Shown here: positions 15,976 through 23,130 of the stretch, one piece after another | Layout: each line of letters starts with the position of its first letter | Numbering within the stretch: the first letter of the stretch is position 1 | NCBI GenBank assembly: GCA_025454255.1 | Contig: JALOOU010000055.1 | Location: forward strand, 1-37,030 | Direction of reading: 5' to 3' | Length of the DNA stretch: 37,030 nt | Source of the DNA: Desulfobacterales bacterium | GTDB lineage: Bacteria; Desulfobacterota; Desulfobacteria; Desulfobacterales; SpSt-501 | Notes under the pieces: generated by a model | What the model was told of the DNA's origin: nothing | What the model saw: the letters and a program-made list of their open reading frames with translations, nothing else | The model's database searches: none | Made by a program: the position numbers and the translations under genes

Positions 15976-17463
15976 CTAATTCATGCGCATCCCCTGTTTC
16001 AGCTTCAGGAGGGAGGGCATCGGCTCTCCGGACGCCTCCATCATCATGTGGAAGAGCTGGGTGTTGTCCAGGATCCGGGTTCCCCGGTACCATTTGCCCT
16101 CGTAGCGGCTGAATTTTTGGATGCCGGCCCCCATGGCGTAAAGACGCACCAGTTCGTTGGTGTGATTGGTGGAGCCATAGGTCACCTCGCCATCGGGATA
16201 TCCGGGCAGGCTGCCGGTGGTGGTCTGCTTTGGCAAATCCCCCGCGCCGAGCACCCGCTGATTGCGCATGTAGCTGTTGCTGTGGTCGGAGGTGACGATC
16301 AGCAGGGTGTTGTCCCAGTCGATCTCGTCGTCGGGCTGGTTGACGAAGTCGATGATCGCCTGAGCGGCGTCGTGCAGGTCCTTGGTGGTGCCCACCATGC
16401 GCTGGAAGTCGTTGGCGTGGTTGGCCCAGTCGATGTCGCCCTGCTCGATCGCCACGAAAAAGCCGTCCGGGTCCTGGCCGAGCACTTTGAGGGCGGCAAG
16501 GCTGGCCTCGGCCAGGGTGGGGTTCTCCATGGAGACCGGCTTCACGGCCGGGGTCCCCGGAAAATCATAGGGCTTCAGGGATTCGAAGTGGCCGGCGGTC
16601 CCGCCGAAGAGCCCGAAGAGCTTGAGCCCCTGCGCCGCCGCCTCCTGCGCCGCCTGCAGCAGGGCGGTGCCGCCGTCGATGCCGGTCTGGCGCGTCACGA
16701 CTTTATAAGCAGGATCAGCGCAGACGTCGGCGTAGGTCTTCAAAGCGAGGTAGGACGACTCCATCGGTTGCAGGCAGCTCGATCCGGCCGGGTACCCGGC
16801 GCCGATCACCACCTCCGGCTTCACCGACCCGAGAATCTCCGCTCCGATCGCATGGTAGTTGTTGCGGCTCTTGTTGTGGCTGACGTGGGCCGCCGGTGTG
16901 GCGTGGGTGAAGGGGACCGTGCTCACCACTCCGATCGCAAAGCCCTTCTTTGCGCGCAGCCATTCGGCGATGGTCTTCAGGGCGCCGCCCTCCGGGTCGC
17001 CCGGCAGCCAGGCGATGTTGCCGTCGTCGGTCTTGTAGCCGGTGGCCCAGGCGGTGGCGGCAGAGGCCGAATCGGTCGCCTTGGCCGTGAGATAGGCCTG
17101 CGCGCCCGGCAGCTCCGGCCCCAGCGGGAAGGGTCTTTTTCCGCCCCGGTCCGGGTCATAGCCCAGCCTGGGGTCGATCGCGTTCGGATCGTAGCTGCCG
17201 CCCGACCAGTGTTTGTAGGTGGTGACATCCCAGGTGGCCACATCGGCCTGATAGGGCAGCTTGTGGAAGGAGAGGGCGAAATCCTCGCCGTAGAAATATC
17301 GGCTTGCGGCGACCTCATGCTCGATGTGCATGCCGTCGCCGATGAGCAGGATGATGTGTTTGGCCTCATGCCTGCCGCCTGCGACGGCGCCGGTGGCATG
17401 GGCAACCAACGACACCCCCAGTAGAAAAATCGAAACGGCTTTAACGGTACGCGCTGTTTTCAT
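15976..17463 (-). CDS. phoA: secreted alkaline phosphatase (PhoA family)
   Basis: Periplasmic phosphomonoesterase of 495 aa that releases phosphate from organic esters. Family motifs in order: LIGDGM (metal ligand Asp), TDSASAATAWATGYKT with the nucleophile serine in DSA, EQGDIDWANHANDF (Asp and His ligands), VTSDHSN (Asp-His) and STNHTNE (last His). An N-terminal signal peptide is clear: MKTARTVKAV, then SIFLLGVSLVAHATG, then a cleavage-like AVAGG. I chose ATG 17463, preceded by GAGGAG 7 nt upstream, over ATG 17484. It is a single-gene unit between its own tandem site (17643-17685) and the hairpin at 15918. The 287-bp gap to phnW holds only the promoter region. Confidence 0.93.
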   Translation of the reverse strand: MKTARTVKAVSIFLLGVSLVAHATGAVAGGRHEAKHIILLIGDGMHIEHEVAASRYFYGEDFALSFHKLPYQADVATWDVTTYKHWSGGSYDPNAIDPRLGYDPDRGGKRPFPLGPELPGAQAYLTAKATDSASAATAWATGYKTDDGNIAWLPGDPEGGALKTIAEWLRAKKGFAIGVVSTVPFTHATPAAHVSHNKSRNNYHAIGAEILGSVKPEVVIGAGYPAGSSCLQPMESSYLALKTYADVCADPAYKVVTRQTGIDGGTALLQAAQEAAAQGLKLFGLFGGTAGHFESLKPYDFPGTPAVKPVSMENPTLAEASLAALKVLGQDPDGFFVAIEQGDIDWANHANDFQRMVGTTKDLHDAAQAIIDFVNQPDDEIDWDNTLLIVTSDHSNSYMRNQRVLGAGDLPKQTTTGSLPGYPDGEVTYGSTNHTNELVRLYAMGAGIQKFSRYEGKWYRGTRILDNTQLFHMMMEASGEPMPSLLKLKQGMRMN

Positions 17464-17642
17464 CTTCGCACTCCTCGGATTCAAGGGTTGGTTTCGCTGT
17501 GACCAAAGAAAGGCTTGCCTGTTGCTGGATCCGCCGGATCGATGGATTCACCTCCTTTCGTTTTGAAATGCGCTGGGAGCGGCCCCCGGCGATGAGGAGC
17601 AACGGATGCCGGGAAATGAGCTGAGGCTGCTTATGCTGGGAA

Positions 17643-17685
17643 GAGTAGCGCGACTTTTTGAGGAGGTGGTGAGTGGAAAATTAGT
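17643..17685 (-). promoter_or_regulatory. Pho-box-like tandem site upstream of phoA
   Basis: Minus-strand cores CTAA (from 17685), CTCA (17674) and CTCA (17663) are 11 bp apart, and TACTCT (17648-17643) starts 15 bp after the last core. CATAAG (17636-17631) is an alternative -10. CTCA cores also occur in the phn and phoU sites. Confidence 0.5.
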
Positions 17686-17750
17686 TTTTCATCAATCGGG
17701 ACCGGCCCGGCGCCAGGCGGCAGCGCCTCTCTCATGGAACCGACGCGGCG

Positions 17751-18875
17751 TCATGTTCCGCGTTGTCTCCAGAACATGGAGGCAGCGACCGCCGTTAGCA
17801 GCCGCTCGATATCCGCGGGGTGGACGTCGCCGATGGTGCCGATGCGAAACGTATCCAGTTGCGTGACGTTTCCGGGGTAGATCACAAACCCCTGCTTTTT
17901 GAGCCGACCGTAGAATCGCTTGAAATCATAGGCCGGCTCCGCCGGGCTGTGGAACGCCGTGATGATGGGGGAGCGCCAGGCGGGCGGCAAAAGCGGCGCA
18001 AAGCCCATGGCCTGCATCCCGGCGACCAGTGCATCCCGGTTCTGGCGATAGCGCGCATGGCGGGCGGCGACGCCGCCTTCGGCCGCGAGCTCCTGCAGGG
18101 CCTGATAAAAGGCGCGCACCACGTGGGTGGGCGAGGTGAAGCGCCACTTCCCGTGGCGGTCTTCCATGGTCCGCCACTGGTCGTAGAGATCCAGGCTGAG
18201 CGAACGGGCGCGGCCCTTCGTCCTTTCAAGCTCCTGCCGGCGGGCCACCACGAAAGAGAACCCCGGCACCCCCTGGATGCATTTGTTGGCGCTGCTGACG
18301 AGATAGTCGGCTCCGATGGCGGCCGCATCCAGGGGGATGCCGCCGAAGCTGCTCATGGCGTCCACGATGAACACCCGGCCGCTCGATTTGACGGCGCGCC
18401 CGATGTCCTCGACCGGGTTCAACATCCCGGTGGTGGTTTCGCAGTGGACGACCGCCACGTGGGTGATGGCGGCCTCCGCCTGCAGGGCGGCCGAGACCCG
18501 ATCGATGTCCGGCGGAGCGGTTTCCCCGCTTTCCAACGCTCGAAAGGGGATGCCGGCGCGCTCCGCGATCTGGGCCATCCGGCGGCCGTAGGCGCCGTTG
18601 GCCAGCACCAGCAGCTTCCCCTCCCGGGGGACGGCCGTGGTCAGCGCCGCCTCCACCCCGAACGTGCCGCTGCCCTGCATCAGAACGGTGGTAAACCCCG
18701 GCTCGGCCGTGGCCAGCTCCGTCAGGTCGCGGCGGACCGCCTGGACGAGCCGGTGGTAGTCCTCGTCCCAGGTGCACCAGTCGCGCATCATGACGGCCTT
18801 GACGCTCGCCGTGGTGGTCAGGGGCCCGGGGGTGAGCAGCAGATAGGGATTCGGGGGCGATTCGGTGGAGTTCAC
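17751..18875 (-). CDS. phnW: 2-aminoethylphosphonate:pyruvate aminotransferase PhnW
   Basis: PLP enzyme converting 2-aminoethylphosphonate and pyruvate to phosphonoacetaldehyde and alanine, the first step of the PhnW-PhnX route. The product is 374 aa, the usual length. It has the typical N-terminus [19 protein letters not shown], followed by [31 protein letters not shown] and the PLP lysine in [14 protein letters not shown]. An open frame extends to 18929 and has an ATG at 18893, but GTG 18875 has a strong AAGGAG 5 nt upstream and gives the family N-terminus. It lies just downstream of phnX (stop 18907), so the two form one operon. Confidence 0.93.
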   Translation of the reverse strand: MNSTESPPNPYLLLTPGPLTTTASVKAVMMRDWCTWDEDYHRLVQAVRRDLTELATAEPGFTTVLMQGSGTFGVEAALTTAVPREGKLLVLANGAYGRRMAQIAERAGIPFRALESGETAPPDIDRVSAALQAEAAITHVAVVHCETTTGMLNPVEDIGRAVKSSGRVFIVDAMSSFGGIPLDAAAIGADYLVSSANKCIQGVPGFSFVVARRQELERTKGRARSLSLDLYDQWRTMEDRHGKWRFTSPTHVVRAFYQALQELAAEGGVAARHARYRQNRDALVAGMQAMGFAPLLPPAWRSPIITAFHSPAEPAYDFKRFYGRLKKQGFVIYPGNVTQLDTFRIGTIGDVHPADIERLLTAVAASMFWRQRGT

Positions 18876-18906
18876 GGGCTCTCCTTCCGACATGAATTCC
18901 GTCGGC

Positions 18907-19740
18907 TCAGGGCTGCTCCCCGGCCGCAAGGCGGGTGGTGACCTCCTCGATGATCGGCAGCACCGCCCAGACGCCCTCCGCCGTATAGTGGGCGCCGGCT
19001 GCTTTCAATTCGCGCTCGGCGGACCCAAGACGGCGAGAGAGCTCGGTCGGCTCCAGGCGGTCGCACGCTTCAGCCGCCAGCCCCAGCAGGTTTCCGGACT
19101 TGGTCAGGCCGATGGTCCACATCCCGGCGTTGAGCCCCTCGTGGATATCGCTGGGCGTGTCGCCGATTTTCACCATGGCCTGCATGGGATAGACCCGCAG
19201 CTCAACGGCGTTCAGGTAGCACATCCAGGGACAGGGCCGCCCTTCGGGCACATCCGAAGAGGTGACCACGGCATCCGGAACGTATCCCCTGCGGCGGGCT
19301 TCCGGCACCAAGACCTCCATCATGGGACGCGTGTAGCCGGTCGAGGAACCGATCTTGATATTCTTCTCCCGCAGGGCCTGCACGAACGGGAGCAGCCCCG
19401 GGATGGGCTCGGCATGGCCGGCGATCGCGGAAACCATCAGCGGTTCGGTTTCCGCGTAAAGCGCAGCGACATCGCTCTCGTCCGGAGCGCGCCCGTGGGC
19501 GGATCGCCACGCGGCCACCACCGCCGGAAGCCGGCACATGCTGCGGATGTGGTCGATTTTCTTGAGGCCCATGAACCGGCGGGCCTCGGCCATGGCAACC
19601 GTGACGCCGAACCTCTTGAAAACCTCAACGAAAACGGCCGCGGGCCCGAGGCAGCCGTAATCGACGGCCGTTCCCGCCCAGTCCAGCACCACCGCGCGCA
19701 ACGGTCCGGTGTAAGGCGGTTTGCGAAAAGCGGTTGTCAT
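18907..19740 (-). CDS. phnX: phosphonoacetaldehyde hydrolase PhnX
   Basis: HAD-superfamily phosphonatase that cleaves phosphonoacetaldehyde to acetaldehyde and phosphate. The product is 277 aa. The nucleophile Asp20 sits in [13 protein letters not shown]. The Schiff-base lysine is K61 in [10 protein letters not shown], matching the B. cereus Lys53 context. [12 protein letters not shown] and [19 protein letters not shown] supply the other HAD motifs. GGAGGGAGG precedes the ATG. Transcription probably begins near 20004 from the tandem site at 20011-20053, leaving a leader of about 260 nt that holds a possible 56-aa frame. Confidence 0.95.
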   Translation of the reverse strand: MTTAFRKPPYTGPLRAVVLDWAGTAVDYGCLGPAAVFVEVFKRFGVTVAMAEARRFMGLKKIDHIRSMCRLPAVVAAWRSAHGRAPDESDVAALYAETEPLMVSAIAGHAEPIPGLLPFVQALREKNIKIGSSTGYTRPMMEVLVPEARRRGYVPDAVVTSSDVPEGRPCPWMCYLNAVELRVYPMQAMVKIGDTPSDIHEGLNAGMWTIGLTKSGNLLGLAAEACDRLEPTELSRRLGSAERELKAAGAHYTAEGVWAVLPIIEEVTTRLAAGEQP

Positions 19741-19779
19741 GATGCGCCTCCCTCCTCCCTGTTCGCAGGCGGTTGCGGC

Positions 19780-19950
19780 TCAGCCCCTGGCCCAAGATAG
19801 GCTGCGCCGTTTGATGCCGCGGGCCAATCCCTCGTAGACCACACGGACCCCTATGTTGGCAAGCACGTTCAGCACCGACAAGGCCGCCGCAGGGGCCGTG
19901 TCGCCGGCATCATCGACGAAAAAGGCCTCCCCTGTGCCGTTTCCCTGCAT
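19780..19950 (-). CDS. possible 56-aa protein in the phnXW leader
   Basis: Family not recognised. The frame stays open upstream to about 20045. From ATG 19950 it encodes an acidic N-terminus (GEAFFVDDAGD), an apolar helix (APAAALSVLNVLANIGVRVV) and a basic end (GIKRRSLSW). Composition looks protein-like. I see no Shine-Dalgarno before the ATG, so translation is doubtful. It lies 39 nt upstream of phnX and downstream of that operon's inferred promoter. It could be a small membrane protein, a leader peptide or chance. Confidence 0.35.
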   Translation of the reverse strand: MQGNGTGEAFFVDDAGDTAPAAALSVLNVLANIGVRVVYEGLARGIKRRSLSWARG

Positions 19951-20010
19951 GCGCTGGTCGGTGGATGGTCCCAGGAGCGAGAGCTGACGGGCACCGGAGA
20001 AGGCCCCCCG

Positions 20011-20053
20011 ACAATGCCCGAAACTGGTTAAAGGTTGCTTAGCGTTGGGTTAA
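20011..20053 (-). promoter_or_regulatory. Pho-box-like tandem site plus -10 for phnXW
   Basis: Minus-strand cores TTAA (from 20053), CTAA (20042) and TTAA (20031) are exactly 11 bp apart. CATTGT (20016-20011), a weak -10, begins 15 bp after the last core. The nearest minus-strand genes downstream are the 56-aa frame and phnX. Confidence 0.6.
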
Positions 20054-20183
20054 ATTTTGATTCGGCGGGGCGCTGGGGCTTGTGTGACTTTTATGAAGCG
20101 GCCGAAAAATCAACCGTTCTGGTTGGTCAGGAGAAGACCGCGGCGGCAATCTGCCCGGCAGGCTGACATCGATGGGGGGGGCT

Positions 20184-20261
20184 TCAGCGGTTGGCTTGCA
20201 TGCCGATGATCGTGGTGAGGACGCAGCCGACGACGATGATCAGAAGAACAAGATCGTTCAT
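20184..20261 (-). CDS. 25-aa single-pass membrane peptide
   Basis: Too short for routine gene callers but well supported. A perfect AGGAGGT ribosome site lies 4 nt before ATG 20261. The frame encodes an acidic start (MNDLV), a continuous hydrophobic stretch (LLIIVVGCVLTTIIG) and a short polar end (MQANR), then TGA. This is the layout of small inner-membrane proteins that bind and tune larger transporters or enzymes. It starts 51 nt after the stop of the 103-aa gene on the same strand, so they are probably cotranscribed. Family and partner unknown. Confidence 0.6.
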   Translation of the reverse strand: MNDLVLLIIVVGCVLTTIIGMQANR

Positions 20262-20312
20262 TGCGACCTCCTGAGCCGTGGCAAATTGCGCTGCCGCGCG
20301 GAGAAAACCGCC

Positions 20313-20624
20313 TCAGGAGCAGACGTTTCCGGTGGAGTGGGCTTTCATCTTCTCGAGCTCTCGTTTCACGGAAACCATCAGCCTCCGATTTTCAGAATCC
20401 AGTTTCAAGGGCTTTGACTCGCTTCGCAAAAACTCGATCATGTCGACCAGCCTGCGGGAATAGTCGCACCAGTCCAGGGCGCCGAACCGCTCGCCCCGAC
20501 AAGGGCGCAACGCCCTGCGATACGCCCGAATGGACTCTCGCTCGGCCAACAGAATGACATCCTCAAAGCCCCTGCCCTTCAACGATTCCACGAATTCTTT
20601 CAAGAACACGGCCGGTGTTGTCAT
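20313..20624 (-). CDS. hypothetical protein, 103 aa
   Basis: Family not recognised. A GGAGGTGG ribosome site precedes ATG 20624. The product is soluble and mostly helical, with FLKEFVESLKGRGFEDVILL near the N-terminus, a central CDYSRRLVDMIEFLRSE and a basic helix NRRLMVSVKRELEKMKA. Three cysteines do not form a recognisable motif. No transmembrane segment is seen. It is divergent from the glycosyltransferase gene at 20900, and the 275-bp gap between them holds AT-rich sequence and the short direct repeats at 20770-20828. Confidence 0.65.
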   Translation of the reverse strand: MTTPAVFLKEFVESLKGRGFEDVILLAERESIRAYRRALRPCRGERFGALDWCDYSRRLVDMIEFLRSESKPLKLDSENRRLMVSVKRELEKMKAHSTGNVCS

Positions 20625-20769
20625 TTATGCCACCTCCGTTGATTTCAGGCAGGCCAATAGGCGAGCGCTGCGGGCAATGGTTCGCGTTCACGCTCTCGAA
20701 AAACGTCTTGACACGCAATGTTCTACGGAAAATGGTAAGGAGAAATATCCGCTCGGAATTCGGCGTAAC

Positions 20770-20828
20770 AATTAATGGGATTTATTGGGCCCGTCAAGGA
20801 TTTATTGGCATAACACTACGAATTAATG
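20770..20828. repeat. short direct repeats in the 20624/20900 divergent promoter region
   Basis: GGATTTATTGG occurs at 20778-20788 and again at 20798-20808 (20-bp period, about two helical turns). AATTAATG occurs at 20770-20777 and 20821-20828. The region is much more AT-rich than its surroundings. It could be an operator for the glycosyltransferase or for the 103-aa gene. It does not follow the 11-bp Pho-like pattern. Confidence 0.4.
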
Positions 20829-20899
20829 AAATTTTTTGGTATTGATGATTATTCATAGCCATCACACTATCTTGTGCAGCCAGAGATGGTAGGTATTTT

Positions 20900-22072
20900 T
20901 TGCGCCCGCACCTCACCCAACGCATTCTCATCCTTTCAGCCTCCGTCGGGGCCGGCCACGTGCGCGCGGCGGAGGCCATCGAACGGGCCCTGCAGGAGAC
21001 CGCCCCCGGCCTGATGCTCAAGAATGTGGACGTCTTGAGCCTGGCCAGCTCCGCCTTCCGACGGATATACGGCAAGGGCTACCTCGACGTGGCCCACCGG
21101 GCCCCCCACCTGCTCGGCTACGTCTATGACCTGCTGGACCGCCCCCAGGAGATGGAGGCGGATCGATTCCGGATCGCGCTGCAGCGGATGAATCTGAGGC
21201 CTTTCCTGAGGCTTTTGGAATCGGAGCGCTGGGACGTGGTGGTCAACACGCATTTTCTGCCGGCGGAAATCATCGGCTCGCTGCGGAGCGCCGGGAAAAT
21301 CAATGTGCGGCAGGTGACCGTCACCACCGATTTCATGACGCACCGGATGTGGGTTCAACCCCCGTGCGAGCACTACTTCGCGGCGACGGAGGAGAGCGCG
21401 GCGAATCTCGAATTTTGGGGGGTCCCGGCGCGGGATATTACGGTCAGCGGCATTCCCGTTCACCCGGAGTTCGGCAACCGCAAGGACCGCGGCCGCTGCC
21501 TCAGGGCCAGGGGGCTGCGGGGGGACCGGCCGATCCTGCTCTTGCTTTCCGGAGGGTTCGGGGTGGGGCCGATGGAGCAGATTTTTTCCGGCATGCTGGC
21601 GCTGGATACCGCCGCGGAGTTGGTGGTGGTGTGCGGGCGCAACGAAGCGCTCCGGGAGCGGCTGAACCGGGCATCCGCTCCACCCCGCCATCGCGTCACG
21701 ATCATCGGCTTCACGGAGGCGATCGATGAGCTCATGGCGGTGGCGGACGTGGTGATTTCCAAACCCGGCGGACTGACATCAGCGGAGGTTTTATGCTGCG
21801 GGGGCGCGATGCTGATCGTCAATCCGATCCCAGGCCAGGAGAGCCGCAACGCCGATTTCCTGTTGGAAAACGGTGCGGCGGTCAAGGTCGGCCATCTGGC
21901 GACCCTGCACTACAAATTGAATGCGCTGCTCTCCTCGCCGCGGCGGCTGGCTCGGCTCAAGGCCAACGCCCGGCGCATCGCCCGGCCGCAGGCGGCGTAT
22001 GAGGTCGCGACCAAGGTCCTCTCGATGCTCGACCCATCCGCCCGTGGTGCCCGCCGGCGCCGCAGCCCTTGA
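20900..22072 (+). CDS. MGDG-synthase-type diacylglycerol glycosyltransferase
   Basis: GT28-type enzyme (390 aa) of the plant MGDG synthase / bacterial UgtP family, which transfers hexose to diacylglycerol to make phosphate-free glycolipid at the inner membrane. N-terminal SASVGAGHVRAAEAI matches the G-x-GH-x2-AA motif. VVNTHFLPAEII and VTVTTDFMTHRMW are typical acceptor-domain blocks, and ISKPGGLTSAEVL plus NPIPGQESRNADFL form the nucleotide-sugar site near 285-315. There is no signal peptide. The only suitable start is TTG 20900 with a modest GGTAGG upstream; the ATG at 20886 is out of frame. Sugar identity cannot be told. Such lipids replace phospholipids in phosphate starvation in several bacteria, which fits the region. 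Confidence 0.85.
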   Translation: MRPHLTQRILILSASVGAGHVRAAEAIERALQETAPGLMLKNVDVLSLASSAFRRIYGKGYLDVAHRAPHLLGYVYDLLDRPQEMEADRFRIALQRMNLRPFLRLLESERWDVVVNTHFLPAEIIGSLRSAGKINVRQVTVTTDFMTHRMWVQPPCEHYFAATEESAANLEFWGVPARDITVSGIPVHPEFGNRKDRGRCLRARGLRGDRPILLLLSGGFGVGPMEQIFSGMLALDTAAELVVVCGRNEALRERLNRASAPPRHRVTIIGFTEAIDELMAVADVVISKPGGLTSAEVLCCGGAMLIVNPIPGQESRNADFLLENGAAVKVGHLATLHYKLNALLSSPRRLARLKANARRIARPQAAYEVATKVLSMLDPSARGARRRRSP

Positions 22073-22113
22073 GCCGGCTGATGTTCGGTTGTTTTCTTTT
22101 TGGGCGGCCGCCG

Positions 22114-22770
22114 CTAGGGGTTGCCCAAAATGAGCGGCAGGCCCTCCTTGCCCGCTCCGATGACAACCACTTTGGCGTTCTGGCTTCTGGCCAGCTCCCG
22201 CGTCGCTTCGATGCCTTTCCACCTCAGGAGATCGTCGTTGAGTCCCTGATGGATGATGACCCGGTAGTCGGCGATTCCCTGGGCTTCGATGCGCTTGCGC
22301 TCGGCCACCTGCTTCTCCTTGTCCAGAACATACCTCATCTGCTCGGCCTCCAGCTTGCTTTCGATCGCCCCGGCCAGCTTCGGGGGCAAAATGATTTTGC
22401 GCAACAGGATCGTTTCGCCCAGGATTCCACGCTCGGCGGTGTAGAGCGCCTTCGCGTCGTAGCCGGAGGTGGTGTTGCGCACGATCGCGCGCAGCTGCGG
22501 CACCACCACCACCTTTACGTACTCCGGTCCGATGCCGCGGAACACTTCGGCGGCGCGGACTCCGTTCAACCGAAAAAGAAGGGAGACATCCATGTTGACG
22601 TTCAACCCCTCCCGGGTGGGGATATCGGCGGTTTCCTTGACCTCCTGGGTTCGCACCGCGAGCTTGTGAATCGAGGCCAGCGGGTTGACGAGGTGAATGC
22701 CGGGAGCCATGCTCTGCTCGGCCACCTCGCCGAACAGATCGTAGACCCCCACATATCCGGCCGGAATCAC
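22114..22770 (-). CDS. SPFH/prohibitin-like membrane protein with damaged 5' end
   Basis: Prohibitin-family scaffold. Recognised from PAGYVGVYDLFGEV, GIHLVNPLASIHKLAVRTQEV, LNVNMDVSLLFRLN, the charged coiled-coil EAEQMRYVLDKEKQVAERK and the end VVIGAGKEGLPLILGNP. The longest frame with a start codon begins at GTG 22770 (218 aa), but that start falls inside the expected N-terminal transmembrane helix (PLVLIASALIVIPAG). The helix is encoded directly upstream in the same frame and is preceded by a TAA (22818-22816). Beyond that TAA the frame continues to an ATG at 22890 with a basic cytoplasmic-type N-terminus. The real start is therefore unclear: a nonsense mutation, a sequencing error or a non-ATG start such as CTG. 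Confidence 0.8.
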   Translation of the reverse strand: MIPAGYVGVYDLFGEVAEQSMAPGIHLVNPLASIHKLAVRTQEVKETADIPTREGLNVNMDVSLLFRLNGVRAAEVFRGIGPEYVKVVVVPQLRAIVRNTTSGYDAKALYTAERGILGETILLRKIILPPKLAGAIESKLEAEQMRYVLDKEKQVAERKRIEAQGIADYRVIIHQGLNDDLLRWKGIEATRELARSQNAKVVVIGAGKEGLPLILGNP

Positions 22771-22890
22771 GATCAGAGCGGATGCGATGAGAACCAGCGG
22801 CGCTGCGGCCGAACTTTACCCCCCTCGGGATAACACACGCTGCCGGCGTATTTTGCTGAACGGGAAACCGATTTCTAACCTGTTCCACAT
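22771..22890 (-). pseudogene. upstream in-frame remnant of the SPFH gene interrupted by TAA
   Basis: Minus-strand reading from ATG 22890 gives 24 codons (MWNRLEIGFPFSKIRR...), then TAA, then SSAAAPLVLIASALI, which joins the SPFH frame without a shift. Basic N-terminus followed by a hydrophobic helix is the normal prohibitin topology. No good ribosome site precedes 22890. A G-rich run (GAGGGGGG) lies just before the TAA. Confidence 0.35.
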
Positions 22891-23020
22891 CAAAGCCGAA
22901 CCGCCGGACCGGAAACTGTTTGAATATCCGGCGCCCGCCCCGTGCGAAGATTCTGCGGGCCACCACAACGTAACATCACGCCGCATCGTCGGCGTTCGCC
23001 ATCAGCGACATGGGACTGCG

Positions 23021-23130
23021 ATGACCTACCTCATCGGATTTCAGGACGATCGCGCGCTTGATGCGCGATGGGTCGGCCGAAAATTTTCCGCCTTGGCCGA
23101 CGCCGCCCGGCGGGGGTTTCCGGTGCCTCC
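23021..23130 (+). pseudogene. N-terminal fragment of the RPH/PEP-synthase-like gene, out of frame
   Basis: Reading from ATG 23021 gives DARWVGRKFSALADAARRG then FPVPPG, the canonical start of the ATP-grasp domain of PEP synthase / rifampin phosphotransferase enzymes. The frame then turns into Arg/Pro-rich nonsense, while the homologous continuation (LLEAARGLGLRRG, IRSSATREDG) is in another frame. The usual 50 or so residues between these blocks are missing. Confidence 0.55.

Noticed and set aside
17541-17560. Strong Shine-Dalgarno-like AAAGGAGGTGA on the minus strand upstream of phoA
   Set aside because: No ATG, GTG or TTG at a usable distance; the nearest candidates are ATC or a GTG inside the motif itself. 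It may be the relic of a lost start, but no gene can be claimed.
20615-20845. 76-codon plus-strand frame before the MGDG-type glycosyltransferase
   Set aside because: Crosses the AT-rich promoter region, has no ribosome site and contains the direct repeats; unlikely to be coding.
22073-22113. Terminator after the MGDG-type glycosyltransferase
   Set aside because: AGCCG...CGGTT followed by a T-rich run forms only a 5-bp stem with a G-U pair; too weak to list.
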